From NCBI RefSeq assembly GCF_002159835.1, contig NZ_NFJL01000010.1:1-64000 (forward strand): a DNA stretch of 64,000 bases, written 5' to 3'. The first letter of the stretch is position 1, and every line of letters begins with the position of its first letter. Below, one piece after another: positions 28,335-36,582 of this stretch. Origin of the DNA: Blautia sp. An249. GTDB taxonomy: Bacteria > Bacillota > Clostridia > Lachnospirales > Lachnospiraceae. A program made the position numbers and the translations under genes. The notes below the pieces were generated by a model that did not search any database, was not told the origin of the DNA, and saw only the letters and a program-made list of their open reading frames with translations.

Positions 28335-28741
28335 AGAAAAACGGGGTTTTAAACAGTGACATTTCACGGGTGCTTTCTTATATGGGACATACGGATCGGA
28401 TTTGTATCGGGGACTGCGGACTGCCGATCCCCGAAGAGACAGAAAGAATCGACCTGGCTGTAAAATTCGGACAACCATCTTTTCTGGAGGTATTTCAGGT
28501 GGTTTGCGGGGATATGAAAGTGGAGAAGATTATTCTTGCAGAAGAGATAAAGGAGAAGAATCCAGAGGTTTTAAAGGAGATTCTGGCTTATTTTGAAGCG
28601 GAGAAGGACATGAAGCCGGAAGTTGTCTTTGTATCCCATGCGGAACTAAAGCAGTGTACGAAAGAGTGCGCGGCCGTTATCCGTACAGGAGAGACAACGC
28701 CTTATGCCAATATTATTTTACAGTCTGGCTGTATTTTCTAA
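28331..28741 (+). CDS. rbsD: D-ribose pyranase
   Basis: 136 aa with a GTG start that overlaps the rbsK stop by 4 nt. MKKNGVLNSDISRVLSYMGHTD carries the catalytic-site HTD region; RICIGDCGLPIPE and the C-terminal RTGETTPYANIILQSG are RbsD/FucU signatures. It converts the pyranose to the furanose forms of ribose used by the kinase. Confidence 0.95.
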   Translation: MKKNGVLNSDISRVLSYMGHTDRICIGDCGLPIPEETERIDLAVKFGQPSFLEVFQVVCGDMKVEKIILAEEIKEKNPEVLKEILAYFEAEKDMKPEVVFVSHAELKQCTKECAAVIRTGETTPYANIILQSGCIF

Positions 28742-28756
28742 AAAGGAGGGTGTAAC

Positions 28757-30247
28757 ATGCAGATTGAGATGCGGGGAATTGACAAATCCTTCGGGGGCAA
28801 TGCGGTTCTCAAAAGCGCCGGTTTTCTACTGGATCACGGAGAAATCCACGCATTAATGGGGGAAAACGGAGCCGGAAAGTCCACCCTGATGAAGATTTTA
28901 ACAGGGGTTTATACGAAGGATGCCGGAACGGTTATCGTAGACGGTCAGGAAGTATGCTACAAAAATGCTCAGGAAGCAGAAAGAGCGGGGATCGTCTTTA
29001 TCCACCAGGAATTAAATGTACTGTTTGATCTGACAGTAGAAGAAAACATGTTCCTGGGAAAAGAAATTAAGAACCGGTTCGGAGTCTGCAACAAGAAAGA
29101 AATGCAGAAACAGGTGAGAGCGATTCTGGATCGTCTGGGGGTAAAAATCGATCCGAATCAGAAGATGAGCGAATTGTCTGTAGGACAGCAGCAGATGATT
29201 GAAATTGCCAAAGCGTTAATGGTGGATGCCCAGGTAATTATCATGGACGAACCCACAGCAGCCTTAACACAGAGCGAGACAGAAGTGCTGTTCCAGGTGG
29301 TAAATTCTCTCAGGGAGAAAGGGGTTTCCATCGTCTATATCTCTCACCGTATGGAAGAAATTTTCGAGCTGTGCGACCGGATCACGGTATTGAGGGACGG
29401 TACCTACATAGATACAAAGAGAATTAAAGATACGGATATGAACGACGTGGTCCGTATGATGATTGGACGTGAAATCGGAGAGCGGTATCCGCTCAGAGAT
29501 ACAAAGATTGGAAAAACTGTCTTTGAGGTGAAGGATTTAACCTGCCCGGGGGTATTTCAGAACGTATCTTTCCAGGTTCATGCCGGGGAAGTTTTAGGTG
29601 TGGCAGGTTTAATGGGTGCAGGCAGAACAGAAATTATGCAGGCCATCTTTGGCAACATGCCCCATGTGACAGGGCATATTTACATTGATGGCAAAGAAGT
29701 GCAGAACAAAAATCCTCAGCAGGCCATAAAAAATGGGGTAGGCTTTATTACTGAGGACAGAAAAGTCGAGGGACTGATGCTGGAAGAAAGCATTATGAAA
29801 AATATTTCCCTTGCAAACCTGGGCCGTATTTCCAAAAACGGGGTGTTACAGAAGAAAGCGGAACAGGATCTGGTAAAACAGGGAATCGAAGAGCTGCACA
29901 TCAAATGTTTCGGACCGGATCATGAATGTACGAATTTAAGCGGAGGAAACCAGCAGAAAGTTGTTTTTGCCAAATGGATTTATACCAATCCGAAGGTTTT
30001 AATTCTGGATGAGCCTACACGTGGCGTAGACATCGGGGCAAAAAAAGAAATTTACAGTATAATCAATGAACTTGCTGCAAAAGGAGTGGCCGTGATTATG
30101 GTTTCTTCCGAGCTGCCGGAAGTTTTGGGGATGGCAGATCGGATTATGGTAGTAAGAGAAGGACTCGTCAGGGGTATTTTGAGTAAAGAAGAAGCAAACC
30201 AGGAGAATGTAATGATTCTGGCAACGGGAGGGAATCTAAATGAATAA
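28757..30247 (+). CDS. rbsA: Ribose ABC transporter ATP-binding protein
   Basis: 496 aa tandem-ABC ATPase. The N-terminal half has GENGAGKST (residues 35-43), LSVGQQQMIEIAKAL and VIIMDEPTAALT. The C-terminal half has the degenerate Walker A GLMGAGRTE, LSGGNQQKVVFAKW and LILDEPTRGVDIG, the usual asymmetry in this family. Its end overlaps rbsC by 8 nt. Confidence 0.96.
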   Translation: MQIEMRGIDKSFGGNAVLKSAGFLLDHGEIHALMGENGAGKSTLMKILTGVYTKDAGTVIVDGQEVCYKNAQEAERAGIVFIHQELNVLFDLTVEENMFLGKEIKNRFGVCNKKEMQKQVRAILDRLGVKIDPNQKMSELSVGQQQMIEIAKALMVDAQVIIMDEPTAALTQSETEVLFQVVNSLREKGVSIVYISHRMEEIFELCDRITVLRDGTYIDTKRIKDTDMNDVVRMMIGREIGERYPLRDTKIGKTVFEVKDLTCPGVFQNVSFQVHAGEVLGVAGLMGAGRTEIMQAIFGNMPHVTGHIYIDGKEVQNKNPQQAIKNGVGFITEDRKVEGLMLEESIMKNISLANLGRISKNGVLQKKAEQDLVKQGIEELHIKCFGPDHECTNLSGGNQQKVVFAKWIYTNPKVLILDEPTRGVDIGAKKEIYSIINELAAKGVAVIMVSSELPEVLGMADRIMVVREGLVRGILSKEEANQENVMILATGGNLNE

Positions 30248-31175
30248 TAAGAAAGCAATGAATCGGATACAAGACCTTGGGGCACTGATCGCCCTGGTGC
30301 TTTTAGTAATTGTAATTGGAATTATCAGTCCGGAGTTCAGGACAGTAGGCAACTTTTTATCACTGCTTCGGCAGTCTTCCATTAACGGTCTGATTGCCTT
30401 TGGTATGACCTGTGTCATCCTGACCGGCGGCATCGATTTGTCGGTAGGCTCGGTACTGGCGCTGTCCACAGCTCTCTGTGCAGGTATGATTTCCGGCGGT
30501 GTGCCAGTGGGACTGGCCATGATTCTGGCTCTGGTAATCGGTACAGGTCTGGGCGCTGTCAGCGGCGTACTGGTAACCACAGGAAGATTACAGCCATTTA
30601 TCGCAACCCTTGTTACAATGACTGTTTACCGCGGACTGACTATGATTTACATGGATGGAAAACCGATTTCCGATTTGGGCGACAGTTTTACACTGAAATT
30701 AATCGGAAAAGGAAACTTCTATCACATTCCCATTGCAGTTATTTTATTCCTTGTAATCTTCGGAATCTTTATGTTCATCCTGGAGAAAACCACTTTCGGA
30801 AGAAGAATCTACGCAACAGGAAGTAACTGGATGGCTTCGAAACTGGCAGGTGTCAACATCAGCCGTACCAAACTGGCCGTATATGCCATTTCCGGATGTA
30901 TGGCAGCATTATCCGGTCTGATTCTGCTCTCCCGTCTGAATTCCGCACAGCCGAACCTGGGCGACGGATATGAACTGGACGCTATCGCAGCAGTAGCCCT
31001 TGGCGGAACCAGTATGAACGGCGGACGCGGCCGGATCTGGGGAACTTTTGTAGGTGTTTTAATTATTGCAGTACTGAACAACGGTCTGAATATCCTGGGC
31101 GTATCTTCCTACTATCAGGATGTGGTAAAGGGAATCGTTATTCTTATCGCAGTACTGTCTGACCGGAAACGTTAA
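30240..31175 (+). CDS. rbsC: Ribose ABC transporter permease
   Basis: 311 aa, eight to ten membrane helices. Family signatures are FGMTCVILTGGIDLSVGSVLALS and AIAAVALGGTSMNGGRGRIWGT. Homodimeric channel partner of RbsA. Confidence 0.95.
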   Translation: MNNKKAMNRIQDLGALIALVLLVIVIGIISPEFRTVGNFLSLLRQSSINGLIAFGMTCVILTGGIDLSVGSVLALSTALCAGMISGGVPVGLAMILALVIGTGLGAVSGVLVTTGRLQPFIATLVTMTVYRGLTMIYMDGKPISDLGDSFTLKLIGKGNFYHIPIAVILFLVIFGIFMFILEKTTFGRRIYATGSNWMASKLAGVNISRTKLAVYAISGCMAALSGLILLSRLNSAQPNLGDGYELDAIAAVALGGTSMNGGRGRIWGTFVGVLIIAVLNNGLNILGVSSYYQDVVKGIVILIAVLSDRKR

Positions 31176-31190
31176 AAGGAGGAAATGGAA

Positions 31191-32114
31191 ATGAAGATAA
31201 AAAAATTAGCAGGCCTGTTACTGGCCGCAGTGATGGTTTTCTCTTTGGCAGGCTGTAACGCCATTACCATTGACGGAGAAGACAACGGGGCACAGGGCGG
31301 AGAAAACACCGGAAACGGAAGCATTGGATTTTCTGTTTCCACACAGAACAACCCTTTCTTCGTAACATTAAACGAAGGGGCACAGAAGAAAGCCGATGAA
31401 GAAGGCGCTGAATTAATCGTTGTAGATGCAGGAGACGATGCGGCAAAACAGACCAGTGATATTGAAGACCTGATTTCAAAGAATATCAGCGTTCTGATTG
31501 TAAATCCGGTAGACTCCGATGCAGTGGCTCCGGCAGTTAAAGACGCCATTTCCAGAGGAATTAAAGTAATTTCCGTAGACCGTGTGGTAAACGGAGTAGA
31601 AGTGGACTGTTCCATTGCCTCTGACAACGTGGAAGGTGCAAAGATGGCTACCGAATATCTGGTAAGCCTGGTCGGTGAAGGTGCGAAAGTAGCGGAGCTG
31701 GAAGGTGTTCCGGGGGCCAGCGCAACCATTGACCGTGGAGAAGGCTTCCATGCAGTAGCAGATGAACAGCTTGATGTGGTATCGAAACAGACAGCCAACT
31801 TCGAGCGTTCCGAAGGCATGACTGTAATGGAAAACATGCTGCAGGCAAATGCAGACATTCAGGGCGTATTCGCTCATAATGATGAGATGGCTCTGGGAGC
31901 TGTGGAAGCAGTTGGAAACAGAGATGTTGTAGTGGTAGGTTTCGATGCCACAGATGACGCTCTGGCAGAAATTGAAAAAGGCAGAATGGCAGCCACCGTT
32001 GCCCAGAAACCGGATTTGATGGGAGAGACAGCCGTTGAAACAGCCCTGAAGCTGGTAAACGGAGAAAGCGTTGAAAAAGAAATCCCTGTAGAAGTAGAAT
32101 TAATTACAAAATAA
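31191..32114 (+). CDS. rbsB: Ribose ABC transporter substrate-binding lipoprotein
   Basis: 307 aa from the ATG at 31191 (AGGAGG at eight bases). A lipoprotein signal with lipobox LAGC gives Cys22. The mature part shows the sugar-binding fold: GSIGFSVSTQNNPFFVTLNEGA, VLIVNPVDSDAVAPAV, VISVDRVVNGV and GVFAHNDEMALGAVEA. Last gene of rbsKDACB. High similarity to the ribose/galactose-type family makes ribose the likely ligand given rbsK and rbsD. Confidence 0.95.
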   Translation: MKIKKLAGLLLAAVMVFSLAGCNAITIDGEDNGAQGGENTGNGSIGFSVSTQNNPFFVTLNEGAQKKADEEGAELIVVDAGDDAAKQTSDIEDLISKNISVLIVNPVDSDAVAPAVKDAISRGIKVISVDRVVNGVEVDCSIASDNVEGAKMATEYLVSLVGEGAKVAELEGVPGASATIDRGEGFHAVADEQLDVVSKQTANFERSEGMTVMENMLQANADIQGVFAHNDEMALGAVEAVGNRDVVVVGFDATDDALAEIEKGRMAATVAQKPDLMGETAVETALKLVNGESVEKEIPVEVELITK

Positions 32115-32120
32115 AAAGAA

Positions 32121-32157
32121 TTGCCGCACGGGGTCCAGAAGAGAACCTGTGCGGCAA
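32121..32157 (+). terminator. Stem-loop after rbsB
   Basis: TTGCCGCAC (32121-32129) pairs perfectly with GTGCGGCAA (32149-32157). No U-run follows, so it may be a 3' stabilising hairpin rather than an efficient terminator. Confidence 0.5.
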
Positions 32158-32188
32158 AATGTCAATTTATTAACTAATTAATTATATG

Positions 32189-32216
32189 TTGACTGAAAAA
32201 CCTTCGATGATATAAT
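32189..32216 (+). promoter_or_regulatory. Promoter of the UroD-family gene
   Basis: TTGACT at 32189-32194 and TATAAT at 32211-32216, 16-bp spacer. Confidence 0.65.
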
Positions 32217-32235
32217 GGAATTATCAAAATAAAAA

Positions 32236-32259
32236 CGGCAGATTCTGCCGGTTTTATTA
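32236..32259 (+). promoter_or_regulatory. Terminator-like hairpin in the leader of the UroD-family gene
   Basis: CGGCAG-ATT-CTGCCG followed by GTTTTATTAT, between promoter and start codon. It would act as an attenuator if real. No recognisable riboswitch aptamer fits in the roughly 15 nt before it. Confidence 0.4.
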
Positions 32260-32280
32260 TAAAAATGCGGAGGTAAATAT

Positions 32281-33279
32281 ATGAGTGCGGCAAAAGATAT
32301 TTTATTGGAATTACTGAAAAAGGACGGAAAACCGGAGAGACTTCTGAAGGAATATGAACCCTTTGAGATGATCATGAACGATCCGTTAAATCAATTCTGC
32401 AGAGGCAACAGGCAGAAGGGCAAGACTACATATGACAGGTGGGGGACCTGTATTATGTTTCCGGAAGACGCTCCGGGCCCTATGCCTCACGTAACGGAAG
32501 ACAATAAGGTTTGTCCGGATGTAACCGAATGGAGAAATTATGTAAAGGTGCCAGATCTGGTGGCCAACTGCAGTGAAGGCTGGGAAGCGGCTCTGGAGCT
32601 GAAGGAAGAGATTCATAAAAAAGGCCAGCTGGCCATGGGATTTATGGGAACGGGAATTTTCGAGCAGTGCCATTATCTGATGGGATTTGAAGACACCCTG
32701 GTCAATCTTCTGGCAGAACCGGATGATATGCATGAACTGGTAGATGCCATTGCAGAATACCGCTTTACTTATGCAAAACTTCTGGTGGATAATCTTCATC
32801 CGGATGCAATCTTATCCCATGACGACTGGGGAGCTAAAACCAGTTTATTTATGAATCCGGATACCTGGAGAGAATATTTTAAAGAGCCGTACAGAAAGAT
32901 CTACGGCTATATGAGAGACAATGGAGTCATTGTGGTACACCATGCAGACTCCTATTGCGAACCGATTGCAGAGGATATGGCAGAAGTGGGAGTACAGATC
33001 TGGCAGGGAGTTCTGCCTTCCAACGACATTGTGGCAATGCAGAAGAAACTGGACGGAAAAATGGTGTTTATGGGCGGTATCGACGCGGCGAAAGTAGACC
33101 GTGCAGATTCCTCCGAGGAAGAGATCCGGGCAGAAGTAAGACGTGCATGCGAAACTTACGCTCCGGGCGGACATTTCATCCCATGTCTGACCTATGGACT
33201 GAAAGACTCCGGAATCTTCCCTGGTGTGGATAGAATTATTGAGGATGAAGTAGAACGTTACAATCAGGAACACGCATAA
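32281..33279 (+). CDS. Uroporphyrinogen-decarboxylase-family protein (methyltransferase-like)
   Basis: 332 aa TIM-barrel protein of the UroD/MtaA/CmuA superfamily. Visible motifs: DRWGTCIMFPEDAPGPMPHV, AILSHDDWGAKTSLFMNP, VVHHADSYCEPIAEDMAEV, FMGGIDAAKVDR and EEEIRAEVRRACETYAPGGHFIP. The His and Cys residues of HHADSYC lie where zinc-binding methyltransferases hold their metal. In Clostridia these are more often corrinoid- or demethylation-related than haem enzymes; substrate unknown. Single gene with its own promoter and terminator. Shares the EIRAEVRR motif with the truncated gene at 14415. Confidence 0.88.
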   Translation: MSAAKDILLELLKKDGKPERLLKEYEPFEMIMNDPLNQFCRGNRQKGKTTYDRWGTCIMFPEDAPGPMPHVTEDNKVCPDVTEWRNYVKVPDLVANCSEGWEAALELKEEIHKKGQLAMGFMGTGIFEQCHYLMGFEDTLVNLLAEPDDMHELVDAIAEYRFTYAKLLVDNLHPDAILSHDDWGAKTSLFMNPDTWREYFKEPYRKIYGYMRDNGVIVVHHADSYCEPIAEDMAEVGVQIWQGVLPSNDIVAMQKKLDGKMVFMGGIDAAKVDRADSSEEEIRAEVRRACETYAPGGHFIPCLTYGLKDSGIFPGVDRIIEDEVERYNQEHA

Positions 33280-33300
33280 AAGCAAAGTGAAAGAATCAGA

Positions 33301-33345
33301 GGGGGTTCCAGGAGCTGTCAGGCTTTTGGAATCCCCCTTCTTTTT
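33301..33345 (+). terminator. Intrinsic terminator
   Basis: GGGGGTTCCA pairs with TGGAATCCCCC at the other end of the loop, then TTCTTTTT. It ends the UroD-family gene. Confidence 0.85.
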
Positions 33346-33358
33346 ATGTGGCATTCTG

Positions 33359-34879
33359 TTACAGAGATGAAATTACGGAGGCTAATTGCCGATCCCAGAG
33401 ATCAGTCTGCAGAAAGGCCTGGATTTTCTCCCACAAAGGGACGTTGCAGGCAGTTATAAAAGATTTGCCTCCTTCATGGGAAGCAAGCTCCGTAAAGAAT
33501 AAAGCCTGTTCCTCCTGGCTGGAAAAAGCAGTTTCAAACAGGGGAAGAATTCTCTCTATAAGAATGAGAATCTGTTTCTCTTTCTGAAGGAGGAGGTTTT
33601 GTTTTTCCTTTAAATGCCGGTTAAGCTGCTCCTTCATTTCCTCTTCGCTGCGTACCCGGTTTCCCTTTAAAGAACTGAGAGAGTCCTGCAGAAACAAAAG
33701 CGCCGCTTTTTTCTGTTCCTGCTCAGAGGTCTTTAAAGTGCCTAACTTTAACTGAATCTGAAAGGCCCTTTCCTGCTCTTTCAGGAAGGTTTCCAGAGCA
33801 GCCAGAGGAGAAGTCCCGGGAGCCTCTTTTCGTATACGCCAGAAGGTCTGCATCAGATTTTCCAGCAGGGTGAGAATCCGCCGCTCTTTTTCCCAGTCTT
33901 CCATTAAGGAGAGAAGACGGGAAGAAATCCACTGGATACAGGAGAAGCGTTCATCCATCTGCCAGTTCTTTATCAGTTCCGGGAACGATGCGGCTTTCTC
34001 CTGAGAAAAAGTCTCCCCGAAGAGAGCATCCAGAAAGGACTGGTTTTTCAGTTTTTCCATGGTCTGATAATAAGAATAGAAATCATCGGCAATTTCCCTG
34101 CAGGGGAGAAATTCCATAAGAAAAGAGCGGGTAATGGGAAGGTTCATATTCTCATAGCTTTTCAGCAGAACCGAAAGATCCTCCCAGCCCCGGGCAGTTA
34201 CAAAGCGTTTCGTCTCCAGATCCGGATCGATATAATAAAAATGATCCGGCCGGCAGGAAAGGTAGGAACGGATGGAAGGATGAACCCCCTCTTTTCGTGC
34301 GTAATTCTGCCAGGAAGGAAGATTCGGCTCAATGGTGATCTGACGCACCCGATCCAAGGTGACCATGTCGAAGTCCCGGACAGATTTATTATATTCTCTG
34401 GGATTTCCCGCGGCAGCCAGAACCCAGCCCTCGGGTACCAGATGACAACCGAAAGCCTTGTTCTGCAGAAACTGAAGCATAGTGGGAGCCAGTGTTTCGG
34501 AAACACAGTTGATTTCATCTAAAAAGAGGATTCCTTCTTTCTTTCCTGTGATCTCCATAGATTCATAGACGGAAGCGATCATCTCGCTCATGGTATATTC
34601 GGTGACCGTATATTCTTTCCCGCCGAAGATCCGCTTCTCAATCAGAGGAAGTCCCACGGCACTTTGTCGGGTATGGTGAGTCATGGTATAGGAAACCAGT
34701 CCGATGCCGCATTCACTGGCGGCCTGAGCCATGACAGCCGTCTTGCCGATCCCGGGAGGTCCCATAAGCAGCAGAGGCCGCTGGCGGATACGGGGGATGC
34801 AATAGGAACCATCCTCTCGTTTTTCTGTATAGGCTTTTACTGTATGTATAATTTCTTCTTTCGCTTCCTGGATATTCAT
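33359..34879 (-). CDS. MoxR-type AAA+ ATPase
   Basis: 506 aa. Walker A GPPGIGKTA, Walker B ILFLDEINCV, sensor-1 VLAAAGNP and the arginine-finger region DRVRQITIEP mark a MoxR-type AAA+. The C-terminal half is helical and charged (for example KEQERAFQIQLKLGTLK) and longer than usual for MoxR proteins. The start at 34879 (AGGAG seven bases upstream) overlaps the stop of the VWA gene as ATGA, so the pair is translationally coupled. MoxR-VWA pairs act as chaperone or metal-insertion machines on client proteins; the client here is unknown. Confidence 0.9.
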   Translation of the reverse strand: MNIQEAKEEIIHTVKAYTEKREDGSYCIPRIRQRPLLLMGPPGIGKTAVMAQAASECGIGLVSYTMTHHTRQSAVGLPLIEKRIFGGKEYTVTEYTMSEMIASVYESMEITGKKEGILFLDEINCVSETLAPTMLQFLQNKAFGCHLVPEGWVLAAAGNPREYNKSVRDFDMVTLDRVRQITIEPNLPSWQNYARKEGVHPSIRSYLSCRPDHFYYIDPDLETKRFVTARGWEDLSVLLKSYENMNLPITRSFLMEFLPCREIADDFYSYYQTMEKLKNQSFLDALFGETFSQEKAASFPELIKNWQMDERFSCIQWISSRLLSLMEDWEKERRILTLLENLMQTFWRIRKEAPGTSPLAALETFLKEQERAFQIQLKLGTLKTSEQEQKKAALLFLQDSLSSLKGNRVRSEEEMKEQLNRHLKEKQNLLLQKEKQILILIERILPLFETAFSSQEEQALFFTELASHEGGKSFITACNVPLWEKIQAFLQTDLWDRQLASVISSL

Positions 34880-36405
34880 ACAAGGCTCCTTTCCCACGTT
34901 TGTTCCTTCTTCTGTGAAAGAGACAGATTTAAATTTAACTGAAAGGCCCAGGGAGGGACTTTCCCTTTCTGGAGACGGCGGTTTAAAAAGACGAAGGCAG
35001 TTTCATAATCCGGGGGAGCAGAGGGATAGATTCCGTCGCCGTCAGTGAAATAAATAAGACCTTTTAAATCCTGGATTTTCCTTTGTTTTCGCAGGGTTTC
35101 CACCAGATCAAAAACAGGCCTGAAATCAGTTCCCCCGAATCCCTGTACCCGGAAAGAGGAAGTCATCTGGTTCCACTGCCGGAGGCTGGTAATACAGGCA
35201 TAGCCCTGAATCATGGAATCGCATTGAATCAGATGCACCTTCATCTTCTGGAAAAAGTTCTCCTGACTGCTTAGGATCTGTCCCGTTTCTTCTAAGAACC
35301 GTTTCACAATTTCTCCCCGGCAGGAACCGGAGGTGTCAATGGCAATGACCAGTTCTTTTAATTTATAACATTCAGAGTATTCCAGAGGTTCCAGAAATAC
35401 CAGATTCTCGTAGTAAGTCCGGCTGAAGGTATAAGGAATATAATCGAAACTGTCAAAGTCCAGACAGACCTCTTCCCCCGGTTGGGCATAGCGGGAGAGG
35501 AAACGCCGGTAATCGTACTCCGGTCTGGCCTGCAGAGAAAAAGAGACTCCGGATGAGCCGGAAGTTTTCCCCCGGTGTTTTCCCTCATAGCCGGCCTTCA
35601 GGGAAGCCTGATTCCGGCGGGACCTCCAGCAGGAGGCAAGAGCGAGCAGACAACGGGGTTCCCGCAGGGCAGTTCTCCAGTACCGGTGGGAGTCTTTCTG
35701 AAAGAGGGAGGGCCAGTCGGAAAAGACTTCCGGGTGTTCAGAAAGCCAGCCGCAGAGACTTTGGACGGTGAAAAGGGGAAGTTCTTCTGTCAGGCGGCGG
35801 AGAATCTGAGCCCTGGTCTCCCGGTTCTGTTCTTCTTTTAACGCGTCTGGACGCTCCAGATACCGTTTAATACGTTCTTCGAGAGACGGACTGAGGAACC
35901 GGGGGAAATAACGATCCATCAGGTGATAAACATAGAGATCACAGGCCAGATCCCAGACTTTTGCCACTTCCTTTGAGGGAGGAAGGAAATGAAGGAAGAG
36001 GCAGTGCAGAACCATATGTAAAAAGACTTCCGGGGAGGGGAAACGGGAATAGTAGAGACGTTCCCCGTCCGTTCCCGCAGGCGCCTGTTCTTTTAGGCAG
36101 GGCTTCAGAGAGGAGAACGCCGATGCAAGCCCCGGATACTGACGGATAAACAGAAGACGCAGGGAAGACCATTGGGAAAGAATCTGTCCCGGGAGACCGC
36201 CCCGGTCTGTCTCCTGCTTCAGAAGTTTCCGGGCAGGTCCTTTCCGGTTGTGCAGATAGTTTCGGCAGGCTTCTCTTTCTGACCAGTGAGGCCCGTCCTT
36301 TACAAGGAGACCATAAAGAGCAATATCCAGACAGATTGCGGACTGGCCGGAAGATTGAAATTTTGTGTATAAAATAGAAAATTCTTCATGAGAGATAGAA
36401 TCCAT
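34876..36405 (-). CDS. VWA-like protein (DUF2201/CoxE type), MoxR partner
   Basis: 509 aa from the ATG at 36405 (AGGAGG five bases upstream). The C-terminal third holds a von Willebrand A-like domain: ELVIAIDTSGSCRGEIV gives the DxSxS metal site, FGGTDFRPVFDLVE the MIDAS Thr/Asp region and GLIYFTDGDGIYPSAPP the last Asp. The N-terminal 330 residues are helical and resemble the metallopeptidase-like region of DUF2201 proteins. First gene of the VWA-MoxR operon, divergent from the secreted protein at 36583. Confidence 0.88.
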   Translation of the reverse strand: MDSISHEEFSILYTKFQSSGQSAICLDIALYGLLVKDGPHWSEREACRNYLHNRKGPARKLLKQETDRGGLPGQILSQWSSLRLLFIRQYPGLASAFSSLKPCLKEQAPAGTDGERLYYSRFPSPEVFLHMVLHCLFLHFLPPSKEVAKVWDLACDLYVYHLMDRYFPRFLSPSLEERIKRYLERPDALKEEQNRETRAQILRRLTEELPLFTVQSLCGWLSEHPEVFSDWPSLFQKDSHRYWRTALREPRCLLALASCWRSRRNQASLKAGYEGKHRGKTSGSSGVSFSLQARPEYDYRRFLSRYAQPGEEVCLDFDSFDYIPYTFSRTYYENLVFLEPLEYSECYKLKELVIAIDTSGSCRGEIVKRFLEETGQILSSQENFFQKMKVHLIQCDSMIQGYACITSLRQWNQMTSSFRVQGFGGTDFRPVFDLVETLRKQRKIQDLKGLIYFTDGDGIYPSAPPDYETAFVFLNRRLQKGKVPPWAFQLNLNLSLSQKKEQTWERSLV

Positions 36406-36519
36406 CAGAACCTCCTGCAATCAAAACAAACGAAAATCATGCTGTACTTAGCTATATTTTAGAACAGGGAAAAAGGATTTGACAAGTCTTCGTTTCAGAG
36501 AAATTTTACAAATCCTTCC

Positions 36520-36548
36520 TTGAGAAGATGGCGTGAGTGGACTATAAT
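36520..36548 (+). promoter_or_regulatory. Promoter of the secreted Fn3 protein gene
   Basis: TTGAGA at 36520-36525, 17-bp spacer, TATAAT at 36543-36548. Confidence 0.65.
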
Positions 36549-36582
36549 GAAATATGAGATTACATATATAGGAGGCATGAAA

